Assembly: GCA_004802725.1 (NCBI GenBank)
Contig: SGPM01000122.1
Span: 1 to 64,000, forward strand
DNA: 64,000 bases
DNA from: Antrodiella citrinella
Taxonomy: Eukaryota; Basidiomycota; Agaricomycetes; Polyporales; Steccherinaceae
Reading direction: 5' to 3'
In this document: positions 34,501-46,678 of the stretch, one piece after another
How the letters are laid out: every line of letters begins with the position of its first letter
Numbering within the stretch: position 1 is the stretch's first letter
The notes under the pieces: model-generated
The model's database searches: none
Seen by the model: only the letters and a program-made list of their open reading frames with translations
Told to the model about the DNA's origin: nothing
Translations under genes and position numbers: made by a program

Positions 34501-35779
34501 AGGTGTCGTCGGGGAATTATAAGCTTGGAGCGGTGAGTGTATTGGTTGTGATATCTGAAGAGATGGAGGTGCTGATCTTGGGTTTCTTTTGCGCGCGTAG
34601 AACTCGGCGAACATCATTGTGCAGAACCGGATGACGGGACAGTTGGAGGAGGAGAAGATGCAGGTGTATGTCCGGTTAGGTATTCGGTTGCTGTACAAGG
34701 GATGGAAGAGCAGGATGGAAGGTGGTCGAGGTGAGTACACTCTTCGCTCTCATTCCATCTCGTTTGTCTAATCCGCTTTTTTGAAGCTCGTCGACTGTTG
34801 AAGTCCTTGTCCATCAAGCAGGGTCTCAAGTACGACGACCCCGAGTCTGCACGGGACATCCCTGCTTTCGTCGAGTTCCACAATCTGAAAGTGGACGAGA
34901 TTTTGGAGCCAATTAATTCCTTCAGTACGTGTCTTACTCTCACACGCACAAGTTGTAGCAGCTGATCGTCTTGTTGCGTTCACAGAGACCTTCAACCAAT
35001 TCTTCTATCGCAAACTCAAACCTGACGCCCGACCCGTCGAGAGCCCCGACGACCCATACCGCCTCGTCTCCGGCGCCGACTCGCGCTTCATGGCCTTCGA
35101 GACTGTACAAGACGCCACACGGCTCTGGATCAAAGGGCGCGAGTTCACCGTTGCAAGGCTGTTGGGCGAGTCGCACCGCGCGGAGGCGGACAAGTACGTC
35201 GGAGGGGCGCTGTGTATCTTTAGGCTCGCGCCGCAGGATTATCATCGGTTCCATGTGCCTGTGGATGGGGTGATTGGACCTATGACGGATATTTCGGGGG
35301 AGTATTATACTGTCAACGTACGTCTATCCCAACCATCTGTGTGGTTTCTTCGTTCTGACTTTTGTTTCTAGCCCCAAGCGATCCGGACGGCGTTGGACGT
35401 GTACGGAGAGAACGTGCGGAAGATCGTGCCGATTGACAGCCCGCAGTTTGGGCGGGTGATGATGGTGTGCGTGGGCGCGATGATGGTGGGGAGCATCAAG
35501 ATGACGGTCGAGGAGGGACAGCAGGTCAAGCGCGGGGAGGAGTTTGGGTATTTCGCTTTCGGTACGTGTCTTTCTTCTTGCGTAGGAGGCAAACATGTCA
35601 CTTACTCACCTGATTCTGTAGGCGGATCCACGATCGTGGTGCTCTTTGAAAAGGGTGTCGTGGAATGGGACGAAGATCTTGTCGTCAACAGCAAGGCATG
35701 TCTAGAGACGCTCGTACGTGTCGGGATGGGTATTGGCCGTCGTCGTGGCGTGCCCTCTCCCGTCGCCGAAACCAAGTGA
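31523..35779 (+). CDS. PSD2: Phosphatidylserine decarboxylase, C2-domain type (PSD2-like)
   Basis: Makes phosphatidylethanolamine from phosphatidylserine at endomembranes. Seen: start [20 protein letters not shown] at 31,523. First C2 domain ([22 protein letters not shown] joined by an intron to [29 protein letters not shown]). A long Ser/Pro-rich linker with an acidic Asp run follows. Second C2 domain ([50 protein letters not shown]). EF-hand-like [24 protein letters not shown]...H zinc-ribbon-like motif near 34,330. The catalytic domain ([27 protein letters not shown]) ends with [12 protein letters not shown], the site where the proenzyme cuts itself to form the pyruvoyl group. Stop at 35,777. 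About ten introns. Domain order matches yeast Psd2-type enzymes. Confidence 0.93.
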
Positions 35780-36444
35780 TTCGATCCACGGCCGTTCTGT
35801 CCTGGCTCTGGGTGCTGGCTTGTTTCGTTCGTTCGTGCATTCCCAGTCGCCTATCAAATTTGTTCACCACACAGCTGTCGTATTATATTCTCCGCTCTCT
35901 TCTTTTTTTCTTTTCCTATCGTCTCTGTCCTACATCACACACATACTTAGCAACATTGGCATTCCCCCCACGTATATATATACCATATCACTCATCGCAT
36001 CACAGCAAACTTATTACCATTACTACCCTCTACCCGCTCACCCTTTTCGTCTGTCTATTTAAGGATACACACCATACTGTTTCGAGCTGCTCTAATCGAA
36101 ATTGTTCAAGTCTGGTTGTGGTGCGATGTGGATTTGTGAAGCTGGGTCTTGGCTCGAGGGCCATGGGGTTTAATAAGTGCAACTCTTAAAAGCTTAAACT
36201 CAGTGCTGGCGTGAGTAGTAGACGGAGGGACAGCACACAAAGAATGTGCTACATAAGTGTACGATGATTTATGAGGAAGAAGAAAATACGGAAATCTTTC
36301 AAGTATACACGTCATTTGTTCGGAAGCACCAGCGATAAGTAACAAGGCATGTAAGCGACAGTTCCAGACAAAGCAGAGGCAGCAATAAGAACACCGGTCC
36401 AAAGTCCAAGGAAAGCAGCCACCGTAGCAAGTCCAGAGAGAGAG
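35780..36444. other. Convergent intergenic region
   Basis: About 660 bases, T-rich and low in coding potential, between the decarboxylase and HOP2 stop codons. Nothing recognised. Confidence 0.5.
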
Positions 36445-37544
36445 TTACCGTCTTCGCTTCCCGAGTACGCCTGGAGGGGCACAGAGAGGACCCTTCTCGA
36501 CGGAGATATGTTCCGCCGTGTCGAATTCAATCCCGAGGTCTTCGGCAAGAGCGGAAGATTCTTGAGGAGGGAGCGCGTCGGTCACGAGAGCCCAGAAGCT
36601 GCAGTGGCGGGGAGGGAATGAGCGAGGGACAGGATAGTCGGAAAGAGGCGACGTACGTGTTGAAGATCTTGCGTCTCCGGACCCAATCGTTCCTGTACTT
36701 GGTCCATTCTGCGTCCAGCTGGGCAAGCTCCTCGGGAGAGATGGGGGGCGCGCCTGACCGGAGAGGCTCCAGACGGGTGATCGTCTTCTTGACCTACAGA
36801 ACCACCACAGCAGACCCAACACCAGCACGCGGTTGAGGATCAATTCTGAAGGAAAATATGGAAGGAAATCGCACTGTGGCAGCTGCGTCTTCGAGCTGGG
36901 AGGCGAGTTCTGTGTCCGTGGGTGTGCTCTTGATTTTGGCCAGCTCTACACGGAAAGGACGCGCGTTCAAATCATCCAGACGTGCAGTGGGATATTGAAA
37001 GAGCGCATATAGCTACTTACCTGCGGTTGCAGCCCGAACCTCTGCTTGAAGAACCTTGTTCGCTTCTTCAGCCTCCTTGTGTTCCGCCTCGAGTGCGGCG
37101 AGTTTCTCTGCTGGCACGTCCTCCAGATTGGCCTGGGTTGCTACGAAGAACGTGGTCTTGCCTATGCGCATAACGAGGTTTCAGTCTACGCGAGAAGACA
37201 CATCATACGCGGACGCACCGTATAGCTTTTGGGTAATCTTCCCTTTCTCTGCGAGCGAGACGAGGATCTTCTGCGCGGCGGTCTTGGGGACGGCACCCTT
37301 GAGGTTGGCAGCGACGTCGACCGCACCGAAAGGCCTGTTCATCTGCACGTCCAAAACTTGAGAATCAACGTCCGTGTAAAGTGATCCAACTACATACCTT
37401 GATGAGATAGTCGAAGACGGCGTCCTCCGCTGAGGTTCATTCCGAGTCCATGCATACGCGACGAACAAAGAAGCAGCACAACATACCGTCTTGTCCTTTG
37501 AGGACCTGCACCTTTGCGTCTGCGTTCTTGGCTTTGGAAGACAT
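36445..37544 (-). CDS. HOP2: Homologous-pairing protein 2 (TBPIP/Hop2 family)
   Basis: Meiotic partner of Mnd1 that helps Dmc1/Rad51 in homologous strand invasion. Seen on the minus strand: start MSSKAKNADAKVQVLKGQD at 37,544. After introns come EDAVFDYLIK, the winged-helix segment MNRPFGAVDVAANLKGAVPK and AAQKILVSLAEKGKI, then KTTFFVATQANLEDVPAEKL. A coiled coil (EAEHKEAEEANKVLQAEV, VKKTITRLEPLRSG, PPISPEELAQLDAEWTKY, RNDWVRRRKIFN) leads to the C-terminal cap DLGIEFDTAEH and CAPPGVLGKRRR, stopping at 36,445. About eight exons. Size is normal for the family. It is head-to-head with the MFS-2 gene 400 bases away. Confidence 0.9.
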
Positions 37545-37766
37545 CGTTGGGAGGAGAGAGTAGGTTGAAATTTCAGATTCCGACTGGGATATGGCGCTTC
37601 AAGTTGGTCTTGTGAATCGTTGCGTGCTCTTGCAACATCCCCAGTCGCAATGCTTGAGATGATAATTAATCCCTTCTCCATCCTCCATCTTCTTCGCATT
37701 TTGCTCGGCTCTGCTTCTTTGGAATCCGACCTAGTCTTCCTTCGAACACAGCGCTGCATATTCACT

Positions 37767-37803
37767 CTTATCTCTGCGATGGTACCATAAGTCGCGACTG
37801 AGA
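37767..37803 (+). promoter_or_regulatory. Conserved promoter block with GATA site, MFS-2
   Basis: Same block as at 24,926-24,961. It has TTATCT, then a spacer, then TGGTACCATAAGTCG, then CGACT, with the palindrome AGTCGCGACT complete here. It lies about 140-180 bases before the MFS-2 start and is followed by the shared TATA-like ATTATAAGCT at about 37,837-37,846. Confidence 0.6.
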
Positions 37804-37944
37804 ATGATGCCATCTACTTCGCGGTCGACCTCCATGTATTATAAGCTCGTGTATTGGCTACGAAATCGCCAGGGCTATTCTCCTATAGGCCGCTCCTCTC
37901 GTACTGCCCATACTTCTGCGCCCTCACTCGAGATCGACATAGAC

Positions 37945-40766
37945 ATGGTGACGAGCGTACAAACCAAGGATGTGGCGGAGAAGCGGCCCATTTCCAGCTA
38001 CTTCTGGTACGTCTCATTCGTCGTATCCATGGCAGGCGTGACTTCTTATCCCACCATAGGGATACATGGAACAAATCTCCGGAAGAGCGCAAGTTTCTAA
38101 CCAAGCTTGACGCGTGTTTGCTCTCGTACGCGGCGCTGTCGTACTTCAGCAAATAAGTCGCTCTCCCGTGTTCTAAAGCTCTGTGTCGGCTCACATTGGT
38201 TTGTTTCTCTACGTATCTCGATCAGCAGAATGTGACGGTAAGTCGTCTACGCTGTTCTACTCTTTCTTGTGGCTGAAATGTTCCGTTTCTAGAACGCATA
38301 TGTTTCTGGTATGAAGGAAGAGTGAGTCCATACGCGCCAGTCTATGTGCATGCTCTCATCTCATTTTCCGTCTAGTTTGGGCCTGTCAGTACATTCCAGG
38401 TGACCGCAGAAGTGAACTCTGACGGTTTAAATGGCATCATAGACACGGAAATCAGCTCAATTACATTACGACTGCATGGACTTGTGGATACGTCATTGGC
38501 CAGATACCCTCAAAGTACGTTGTGCTTATAGTATTCCACTTGACTGTCACTCAATTCCGTCTCACAGCTTCATTATTACTCGGATACGGCCGTCAATATG
38601 GGTAACTTTGAATGCAGTGTCTTCGTTTGGCAAGCCTGTTGACTTCCGACCAAGATACCACTCATGGAACTGATCTGGAGCGCGTTAACAATGGTTCTCG
38701 CATCTGCAAATAACTTCAACACTCTCCTTGCCATTCGCTTCTTCGTCGGTAAGTTCTCACAACAAGCATTGGTCATTCGCGTCGTCGGTGCTGATATATT
38801 AATCGTTCCAGGTCTCGCTGAGTCGACATTCTACCCTGCGATACAGTATGTCATCGGAAGCTGGTACAAGCCAGACGAGCTAGCAAAGCGATCTATGATT
38901 TTTCACGTAAGTCGTCGGATAACGGTCCTCGCGTTCGTTCTGCTCACCGTAGACGCCGTCGTACAGACCGCGAGCTCAATTGGCCCTATGGTTAGCGGGT
39001 TCTTGCAGGCGGTAAGCCTTCTCTCGTGAAACAACATTCAAATCGAGTTTAATCATCGCTCGCCATGCAGGGCGCATACACCGGTCTGCACGGCAAAGGT
39101 GGTCTCGCAGGATGGCGATGTACGCAATTCTTTTTAGGTTTCCTCGCCAACGTTTCTAACGCTACTATCATAGGGCTCTTCATCATTGACGGGGTCATCA
39201 CTATTCCGATTGCTATCCTTGGTTTTTGGATCATGCCAGGTAAGTCTTGCGAGGGCTTTCATCCGACGCTGAACCTGACTTCGGAGTTTCGAAGATCTGC
39301 CTACGACGACTCGTCCATCCGTGCTTTATACCCAGAAGCAGCTCGACATTGGGATCAAACGCATGGAAGAGATCGGACGAAAGCCTCCTGCAGCTTTCAC
39401 TAAGAAGAAAGTGCGTGCATGCAAACTCTTCATCTGTCTGTTGTTGCCTGATAGCGTCAACAGATCATCGGTTTTTTCACCAACTGGCACATTTGGGTTA
39501 TGGTACCCAGTAAGTTTCCTACGCACATTTTCTGAGAATTGCGTGACTAATGTCTTCATCCAGTGTATATTTTGGTACGAATCGTTATTGTGATCCGGTT
39601 GTTGCTTTGGCTCAACGCTTGCGTCTAGTTCAACAATGGCTCGGGGCCGGCCAGCTCGAGTTCAATGACTTTCTGGTATGTTAAATAGGCATTGTCTGCA
39701 TGCAACTACTTTTTTGACAGATGTTCCTACACCCGCAGGCTGCAAAGCTTCAACACGCCCGGTCACACTGTGTACACCGTCCCGCAGATCAACACTTATC
39801 CGCTCGGTGCTTATGGCGTGACGATCATTCTGAGTATGCCCCAGATTTTCCTCGTCTCCGTCAATGCCTGCTAAAGTTCCGCTTAGCTTTGTGTTATGCC
39901 TGGACGTCTGACGGTATTGGGATGCGATGGCCCCCCATTGTCTTTGCAGCTGTACGTTTCTTTTCGTTTTCGTGTTTCGCAGGTCGCTGACACTCTATGG
40001 TTANTCGTAGACTTGGAACATGGTCAATTCGATCGTCCTAGCGGCGACACCGCTNTACACTAACATCACAAGGTGNGTTTTTCTTCGTATCGTGGATAAT
40101 GTGAGTCTGTAATCTCGGGTCCAGACGNTGGATATTCTATTATATGNCCGGATGTATGGGCGGATTGTCCGGTCTTATTTTGGCGTGGACGAATGAGCTG
40201 ACTGGTTACGACAACGAGAGTGAGTGTTGCTCGCAACTGATCTCAAGAAACTCACTACTGATCTCCATACACCGTAGAACGATCCTTCGTCGTTGCCTGC
40301 TGCAATACATTCGCCTATGTCTTCCAAGCTTGGCTCCCAATGTAAGTGCTTCTGNANTCTCGCATGAACGCCGTCTAACCCGTTTTTGTAGTGTGATTTT
40401 CCCTCAAGTAGAGCAGCCCAGGTATGCATTTCCCTGATCTGCGTCGGAGTATGAAAACTCTTACTGAACNATCNCGTAGAGTCTTCAAGGGAAACGTCGC
40501 CAACGCATGCATCGACTTCGCNCTTAGTACGTTCNCCGCCGTCTCCAGTCCCCCAAGTCTGCNACTCACCTCTAATCATTTACTTTNGTGCAGTTGGCGT
40601 TGCGTTCCTCGCGTTGTACCTCCAACGGCGCGATAACCGACGCAAAGCAGCAGCCGTGAGCTCGAGCACGGTCCTCGTGGATGACGAGTCGGAACCGCGC
40701 AAGTCTGATGATGCGGATGTGTATGAAGCGGATGTAGTGTCTGTTGCATCTGTGCAGGTGAAATAA
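37945..40766 (+). CDS. MFS transporter, allantoate-permease (Dal5) family, copy 2
   Basis: Paralogue of the gene at 21,838-24,757. Seen: start MVTSVQTKDVAEKRPISSYF at 37,945 (an upstream in-frame Met at 37,804 overlaps the conserved promoter block and is less likely). Exons in order give [194 protein letters not shown] and FKGNVANACIDFA, ending with an acidic tail at 40,766. The last 750 bases carry single Ns. No unavoidable frame break was seen outside the N positions. Substrate unknown; regulation probably shared with copy 1. Confidence 0.88.
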
Positions 40767-41179
40767 TAAGTTAGGGTCAGGTCCGGGCTCGAGGTTGATT
40801 TGTGGTGTACTTGTGGNTTTTCATGATAACGAACAACAATGGATCCCTGGAGGGATGCTTTNTCGGCGGTGATGCGAGTCCTTGTTTTTGTGCGATTGAT
40901 GACCGGTGACATCCAACAACATCCAGCCAGNCGACAACTGGGAGCAGCGTAACGGTGATGTGCTCAATATAAGGTCTAAAGGCGCCNAANTTATCAGGTG
41001 ACTGTNTTCATTGGTTCACAAATTCTCAGTTCTAACAGAACTACTCTTATTCAAGTTTCTCTGTCGATNGTGAACGCCTTCGTCGTATGCTTCATGAGCG
41101 TCTCTGCTCNTATCGTCATTTGACAATCGGTTAGGTTATTATACGCTGGACTTTCTTCTTCGCTGATTATATCTCGCAG

Positions 41180-41960
41180 TATCATGGCATTTTTCAGAGC
41201 ATCGCCGTCGTTCTGACTTTGACGTTGTAAGCGAGAAGGACGATTGTCGCAACGGCTTGCTGCTTGCCAAGGGACACAGTATCAAGACGTTCTGGACCGA
41301 GAAATTGCTTTTCTAAAGGTATGTTTCTAGTTTGCTGTTTTGATCCATGTACTGGNTATTTTCTGTACATGTCTGATGTTTCGGTACAGACCCCCAACTT
41401 TGCGCTAGATACGACATACATCCACCCGTCCTCGACCGATCCGACAACGCAGACGTACACGGCTCATTCTTTCGAGCCAGATCNCTCGCTGCGCTCTGGC
41501 TCTGNACTACGNATCTCTCAGCATTCTATGGACAAATGNCCACNATATGATANCATTACTTAATACCGTATATCCTCTTCNACGCCGTCTACGCCAGCGC
41601 ACTGATCTACATGTTCGGGCACCCGGCGCTGAACNCTGCCGTCAACGTATGGAGCGAACATTTCTATCCACCTTGGGTGTTGAACCATGACGGATCCCGA
41701 GGAATCTACGGNCATGAAGAGAAGGTTAGGACACGCANATCGACGAGAGAGGCANTGTGANCAGGGAGGAATCGATCTCCTCATGATACNNTATCTCCTC
41801 ATCCCGCNGGAGGAAGTGCGCGCGGCGATGGAGAAGCGGAAATTACNACTGNAGTATACCACGCTCAAAGTCGAGCATTACTGGGTACGTCTTCTCTCTG
41901 TGTCTCCCTCTTCCACGCGCGACGAGCTGATCGTTCCGTCTGAAGCAACGGTCCCTGAGT
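41180..41960 (+). pseudogene. Decayed paralogue of the HNH-domain protein
   Basis: Seen: matches the C-terminal half of the HNH protein at 11,682-12,937 (minus), but in pieces. SEHRRRSDFDVVSEKDDCRN corresponds to TEHRRRRDEDVVTELDDCRN; then DREIAFLK, a likely intron, TPNFALDTTYIHP and YTAHSFEPD; then a segment with VYASALIYMFGHPAL and AVNVWSEHFYP, then GIDLLM and YLLIP. The frame has to change at least twice (near 41,190 and 41,275), and the nuclease half upstream is not found. The area contains many Ns, so some breaks may be sequencing errors, but loss of the N-terminal half suggests real decay. Confidence 0.65.
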
Positions 41961-42002
41961 GAGGTCGAAAATCTCTACTTCAGACGGGCACGACGACCAT
42001 AC

Positions 42003-42485
42003 NNNNNNNNNNNNNNNNNNNNNNNNNNNNNNNNNNNNNNNNNNNNNNNNNNNNNNNNNNNNNNNNNNNNNNNNNNNNNNNNNNNNNNNNNNNNNNNNNN
42101 NNNNNNNNNNNNNNNNNNNNNNNNNNNNNNNNNNNNNNNNNNNNNNNNNNNNNNNNNNNNNNNNNNNNNNNNNNNNNNNNNNNNNNNNNNNNNNNNNNNN
42201 NNNNNNNNNNNNNNNNNNNNNNNNNNNNNNNNNNNNNNNNNNNNNNNNNNNNNNNNNNNNNNNNNNNNNNNNNNNNNNNNNNNNNNNNNNNNNNNNNNNN
42301 NNNNNNNNNNNNNNNNNNNNNNNNNNNNNNNNNNNNNNNNNNNNNNNNNNNNNNNNNNNNNNNNNNNNNNNNNNNNNNNNNNNNNNNNNNNNNNNNNNNN
42401 NNNNNNNNNNNNNNNNNNNNNNNNNNNNNNNNNNNNNNNNNNNNNNNNNNNNNNNNNNNNNNNNNNNNNNNNNNNNNNANNNNTN
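42003..42485. other. Assembly gap (run of N)
   Basis: About 480 unresolved bases. Apparent open frames across it are artefacts. The gap separates the HNH remnant from a partial reading frame at 42,486. Confidence 0.98.
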
Positions 42486-43000
42486 CGCAACCTGGTACAT
42501 GGACGCCGACCCTCATCCGAACGTGTCCCTCGCCATCTCTGGCTTCGTCCTTCCTATTCCTCCTGTCACGCAAGCCGCGCTGTCGAATTTTATCTCCCTC
42601 TACTTCCGTGCGCAGGAAAATNCTATTGTCATTTCGACGCCATTCCTCCCGGGTCTCATGTTCCCTACCATGTTCCCCGCACCGTATCCAAAACCGCAAG
42701 TCCNGAGGAACGTCANTGCGGTACAGCCCGGATGGAAAGGGAGGGATGTTGGCGAGTGGAACGGTCTTCCGGAGGGNAGTATTACCGAGAGGCATCAAGG
42801 TTGGGACNGACATGAAGAGGATCTTCCCGGACGTGCTCGTCTTCGATGGGGAGATCTCTGGCAGCGAAGACGACCAGGAAGAGACGGAGCGTGCGTTCCC
42901 GCGTGGACGGCATCATATCCGAGTCCCACATCCTCTCNTTCCTCATCTCTCGCATCTCCCTGACCTTCCACTGCCTTCACCCGCTATANGAAGGGGTTTC
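42486..43000 (+). CDS. Unidentified partial coding segment after the gap
   Basis: Seen: a frame with protein-like composition, WYMDADPHPNVSLAISGFVL then PIPPVTQAALSNFISLYFRA and FLPGLMFPTMFPAPYPKP, to about 42,700. A second frame with RGIKVG and MKRIFPDVLVFDGEISG continues to about 42,930. Single Ns between them could hide a frameshift or an intron. I do not recognise the family. The start would lie in the gap. Confidence 0.3.
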
Positions 43001-43435
43001 GGAATTTCGTGGGCAAGGTGCNTTGTATATTTTCTTCGGTACTCTGTGTCTCATTGACGTTCTTTCATTTACTANGTGAGATGGACTCGGAGTTGACGNG
43101 GCTGCCGTTTGAAGGATCTGTTCGTGTTGCTGATTGTTTTANGCGTTTTCTATTCTTGTGCAATATGCATAACATGCATTGTATTCTATTNAATCATATG
43201 CATTCTGGCACTGTCGTCGTCGACACTACGACGTATGCGGTCTTGAGCCATCCGTCGCGACGGTCCGCCCAGGGCCTCGGGCGCCTGGTTCCGGACCGTC
43301 GGTCGTCTCTCTCCGGTTGACCGACCCCCTCCTTTTAAANTTAAATTTCNCTGAAATTTCACTCCTCGCCGTCGTTGTCGTCCACGTCGTCCTCGCCGTT
43401 GTCCTCCTTGACAGCTCCAGCGAGCGCAGCTCATC
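43001..43435. other. Intergenic, N-containing
   Basis: No gene recognised; includes the promoter of the glycerol-3-phosphate dehydrogenase gene. Several single Ns. Confidence 0.5.
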
Positions 43436-46336
43436 ATGGCGAGCACCTTCCGCTCCCTCCGCCGCGCCATCTTCTCCACACGCACCCTCGCAGTCGTCTC
43501 CGGTTCAACCGTCCTCGCTGCAGGCGGTGGCTACTACTTCCTCAACTCGGGCCCCGCATACCCCGCACCGACACTCGAGACACGCAGGCCCCCGCCCCCA
43601 TGGACCCCGCCTTCCCGCCAGCACATGCTCGACGCCCTCAAAAAGAGCGGAGAGAGCACTGAGGAACAGTTTGACGTACTCATTATTGGAGGAGGGGCGA
43701 CCGGTGCCGGTGTGGCTGTCGACGCAGCGAGCAGAGGGTTGAAGGTCGCCCTCGTCGAAAGGGACGACTTCAGTTCGGGTGAGTGTCTCTTTGTCTGTTC
43801 TGTCTGGCTTTGCGCGCTCTACCTCTTGCGTGCCTGGTCCGACGACGACCGACGGCTGCGGATCGATTTCATCACGTCTATTTGCGTGGGAATGCGCCCC
43901 AGAGTACGACGGGTTTTTGGGTGACAGGGCAGGCACAATCACTCGCTGTATATTGGTCATGAAATGTGTCTACACAACTACGATGACTGACTTTGTTCGC
44001 TAGGTACTTCCTCCAAATCTACAAAACTCGTCCATGGCGGTGTGCGTTACCTCCAGAAAGCCATATTTGAGCTCGACTACGAGCAATATAAGCTCGTGGT
44101 TGAGGCCCTTCATGAACGTCGTATCTTCCTTCAAACGGCCCCTTACCTGTCCTCCATGCTTCCCATCATGCTGCCCATCTACAAGTCCGTATTCGTTTCG
44201 TCCAATATTAACGTTGAGATATTGACGTCTTCTACAGGTACTGGCAAGTTCCGTACTACTGGGCTGGTTGCAAGATGTACGACGTCTTGGCTGGAAAGGA
44301 GAACATGGAAAGTTCGTACCTGATGAGCAAAGGGAAAGCCCTCGAGACGTTCCCTATGCTCAAGGCGGATGGTCTGGTTGGTGCTTTGGTTTACTATGAC
44401 GGTAAGTCGCTTCATGACTTGGTTTTACTTGTCTTTACTAACGTTCATCATCAGGACAACATAATGATTCGCGGATGAACACTGCTTTGATCATGACCGC
44501 TGTCCAGCAAGGTGCTACCGTCACGAACTACGTCGAGGTCACGGAATTGCACAAGGATGTTGAGGGAAAACTTTACGGTGCTCGGGTCCAGGATAGGCTC
44601 ACTGGCAAGGAATGGAATGTTCGCGCCAAGGTGCGTGTCTTGTTCTCATTTTTTGTGTATCTCAGACTTACTCGTGCTGCTCGCTCTTCAGGGTATTATC
44701 AACGCTACTGGTCCATTCACCGACGGCATCCTCTCCATGGACAACCCCTCGCACAAACCTATCGTACAGGCATCCTCCGGCGTCCACATCACCCTCCCGA
44801 ATTACTACTCCCCTCGCACTATGGGTCTCCTCGACCCTGCCACCTCGGACGGTCGCGTCATCTTCTTCCTCCCCTGGCAAGGCAACACCATCGCTGGCAC
44901 CACCGACACCCCCGCGTCCGTCGAGACTGACCCGAAAGCTCCTGAAGAGGAGATCGCGTGGATTCTGGAAGAGGTTAGACGGTACTTGAGCCCGGATATC
45001 AAAGTCAGGCGTGGAGATGTTCTGAGCGCGTGGAGTGGGTTGAGGCCGCTTGTCAGGAATCCGAATGCTGCGAGGACGGAGGGGCTGGTGCGGAACCATA
45101 TGATCCACGTCAGTGATAGCGGGATGGTGACGATCGCTGGTGGGAAGTGGACAACTTACCGTGCTATGGCGGAGGAGACGGTTGATCAAGCGATTGAAGT
45201 GTTTGGGTTGAAGGATAGGGTCAGGAGCGAGTGTGTGACGGAGAGCTTGAGGTTGGTGGGGAGTCATGGGTGGAGCAGGAACATGTTCATTGGTCTGATT
45301 CAACGGGTACGTAGTGTCGTCCTCGTTTTTGCTGCGGTCTTGTCTGACGTGGACGTGGATAGTATGGTCTGGAAACTGAAGTGGCGAAACACTTGTCGGA
45401 GAACTACGGTGACCGCGCATGGACTGTCTGCGAACTGGCTGCTCCCACAGGACAAGCATGGCCCATTCACGGCGTCAGGCTCGCTACCGGATATCCTTGT
45501 GCGCGCGATTCAGACCATTCATTGTACTGATAGCTCAAATCTTCACGCAGTCATTGAAGCAGAAGTGCGTTACGCCGCTCGCCACGAATACGCCCAGACC
45601 GCCATCGACGTGATCGCTCGTCGGTGCCGTCTCTCCTTCCTGAACGCCCAGTCCGCTCTCGTCGCACTCCCACGCGTCGTCGATATCTTGGCTGAAGAAC
45701 TCGCATGGGACAACACACGCAAGGAGAAGGAGCTCACCCGCGCCGTCGAATTCCTCGGGAGCATGGGTCTGGCCCCGAGCGTAGGGGAGGCGTTCTTGCA
45801 GAGCGAGGCGGTGAAGCCGAAGAACTTGAAGGAGAGGGCAGAGGCGGTGTTAGGGTTCGGTCTTGGATGGGACGCAGCGAAGAAGGCCAGGGCGGCGTCG
45901 GGATTGGTGTACTCGCGGGCGTTGTTTGAGGCTGGAGAGGTGGAGAGGTTGAGGCAGGCGTTTGGATCCAGGGCGAAGGTTGTCGTGGCCGCCACGGGCG
46001 TGTCTGGAAGTCCTGCAGGCGCAACGTACCAGCGCGTGGACAAGGACACGCTGTTTGACCTCGTGAAAGGCATGCCTGGGTACGAGAAGGTCGGGTCCAA
46101 AGATTTCAACTATGTTCTGGAAGAAGTCGGGCTCGCGAAGCAGAAGGACGTCGACTTCGATGAGTTCATGGAGGTACGTTCCTCCGATCGGAGTGCAGGG
46201 GATGGTGCTAACTTTGTTGCGTTCCTGTCAGTTATGTGCGGAAGTTCGCGAAGTGTTGTTCGCCCCTGCACCTACGAAGGAGGTCAAGAAGGAACGTCTT
46301 TCGATACCCGTGGAGAAGAGTGGCGGCGGTGTCTGA
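43436..46336 (+). CDS. GUT2: Mitochondrial FAD-dependent glycerol-3-phosphate dehydrogenase
   Basis: Oxidises glycerol-3-phosphate to dihydroxyacetone phosphate at the inner mitochondrial membrane and passes electrons to ubiquinone. Seen: start MASTFRSLRRAIFSTRTLAV, an import-type N-terminus followed by a hydrophobic span. FAD-binding FDVLIIGGGATGAGVAVDAA then GLKVALVERDDFSS joined by an intron to GTSSKSTKLVHGGVRYLQ, the family signature. Then YYWAGCKMYDVLAG, GIINATGPFTDGIL, FFLPWQGNTIAGTTDTP, WSGLRPLV, MVTIAGGKWTTYRAMAEETV, and the C-terminal domain EAEVRYAARHEYAQTAIDVI. The tail has an EF-hand-like region (DKDTLFDLVKGMPGYEKVGS, KDVDFDEFMELC), as in calcium-responsive members. About seven introns, ending at 46,336. 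Confidence 0.95.
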
Positions 46337-46678
46337 ACGAAGTCTCTCTATTCGTTTGTTGAACGAACGAACGTGAATTGGACCATGAACAAATGTTACT
46401 ATTCGACGTATCTCAAATATTGTATCCACTTCCTTCTTGGTTTCTACTTGCATTGTTTTGATGTTCTTGGGTACCCTTTGTGTGTAATTATCGAAGAAAA
46501 CATATTGCGCTATGATGTTGTTATGATCCGATTAGGTGGAATCGCCCCAGGAAGCTCAAAAGAGGACGCAGAGACATGTTACTTGTCGACTTTTCTGAGT
46601 CACTCGGGCACGTATAAACACGCCATACCGGATACCACACCCCCCACTTCCTCGCCACGCCCTTCTCTGCAGTTCACG
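46337..46678. other. Intergenic
   Basis: About 340 bases; a possible TATA-like GTATAAACAC lies near 46,611-46,620, roughly 60 bases before the heme oxygenase start. Confidence 0.45.

Noticed and set aside
37804..37944. Upstream in-frame Met for MFS-2 (MPSTSRSTSMYY)
   Set aside because: It overlaps the region containing the conserved promoter block and TATA-like box shared with MFS-1, whose protein starts at the position matching 37,945.
41865..42963. Long open frames across the N run
   Set aside because: They exist only because unknown bases cannot contain stops.
44668..45459. 263-residue minus-strand frame
   Set aside because: Antisense to the conserved catalytic part of glycerol-3-phosphate dehydrogenase.
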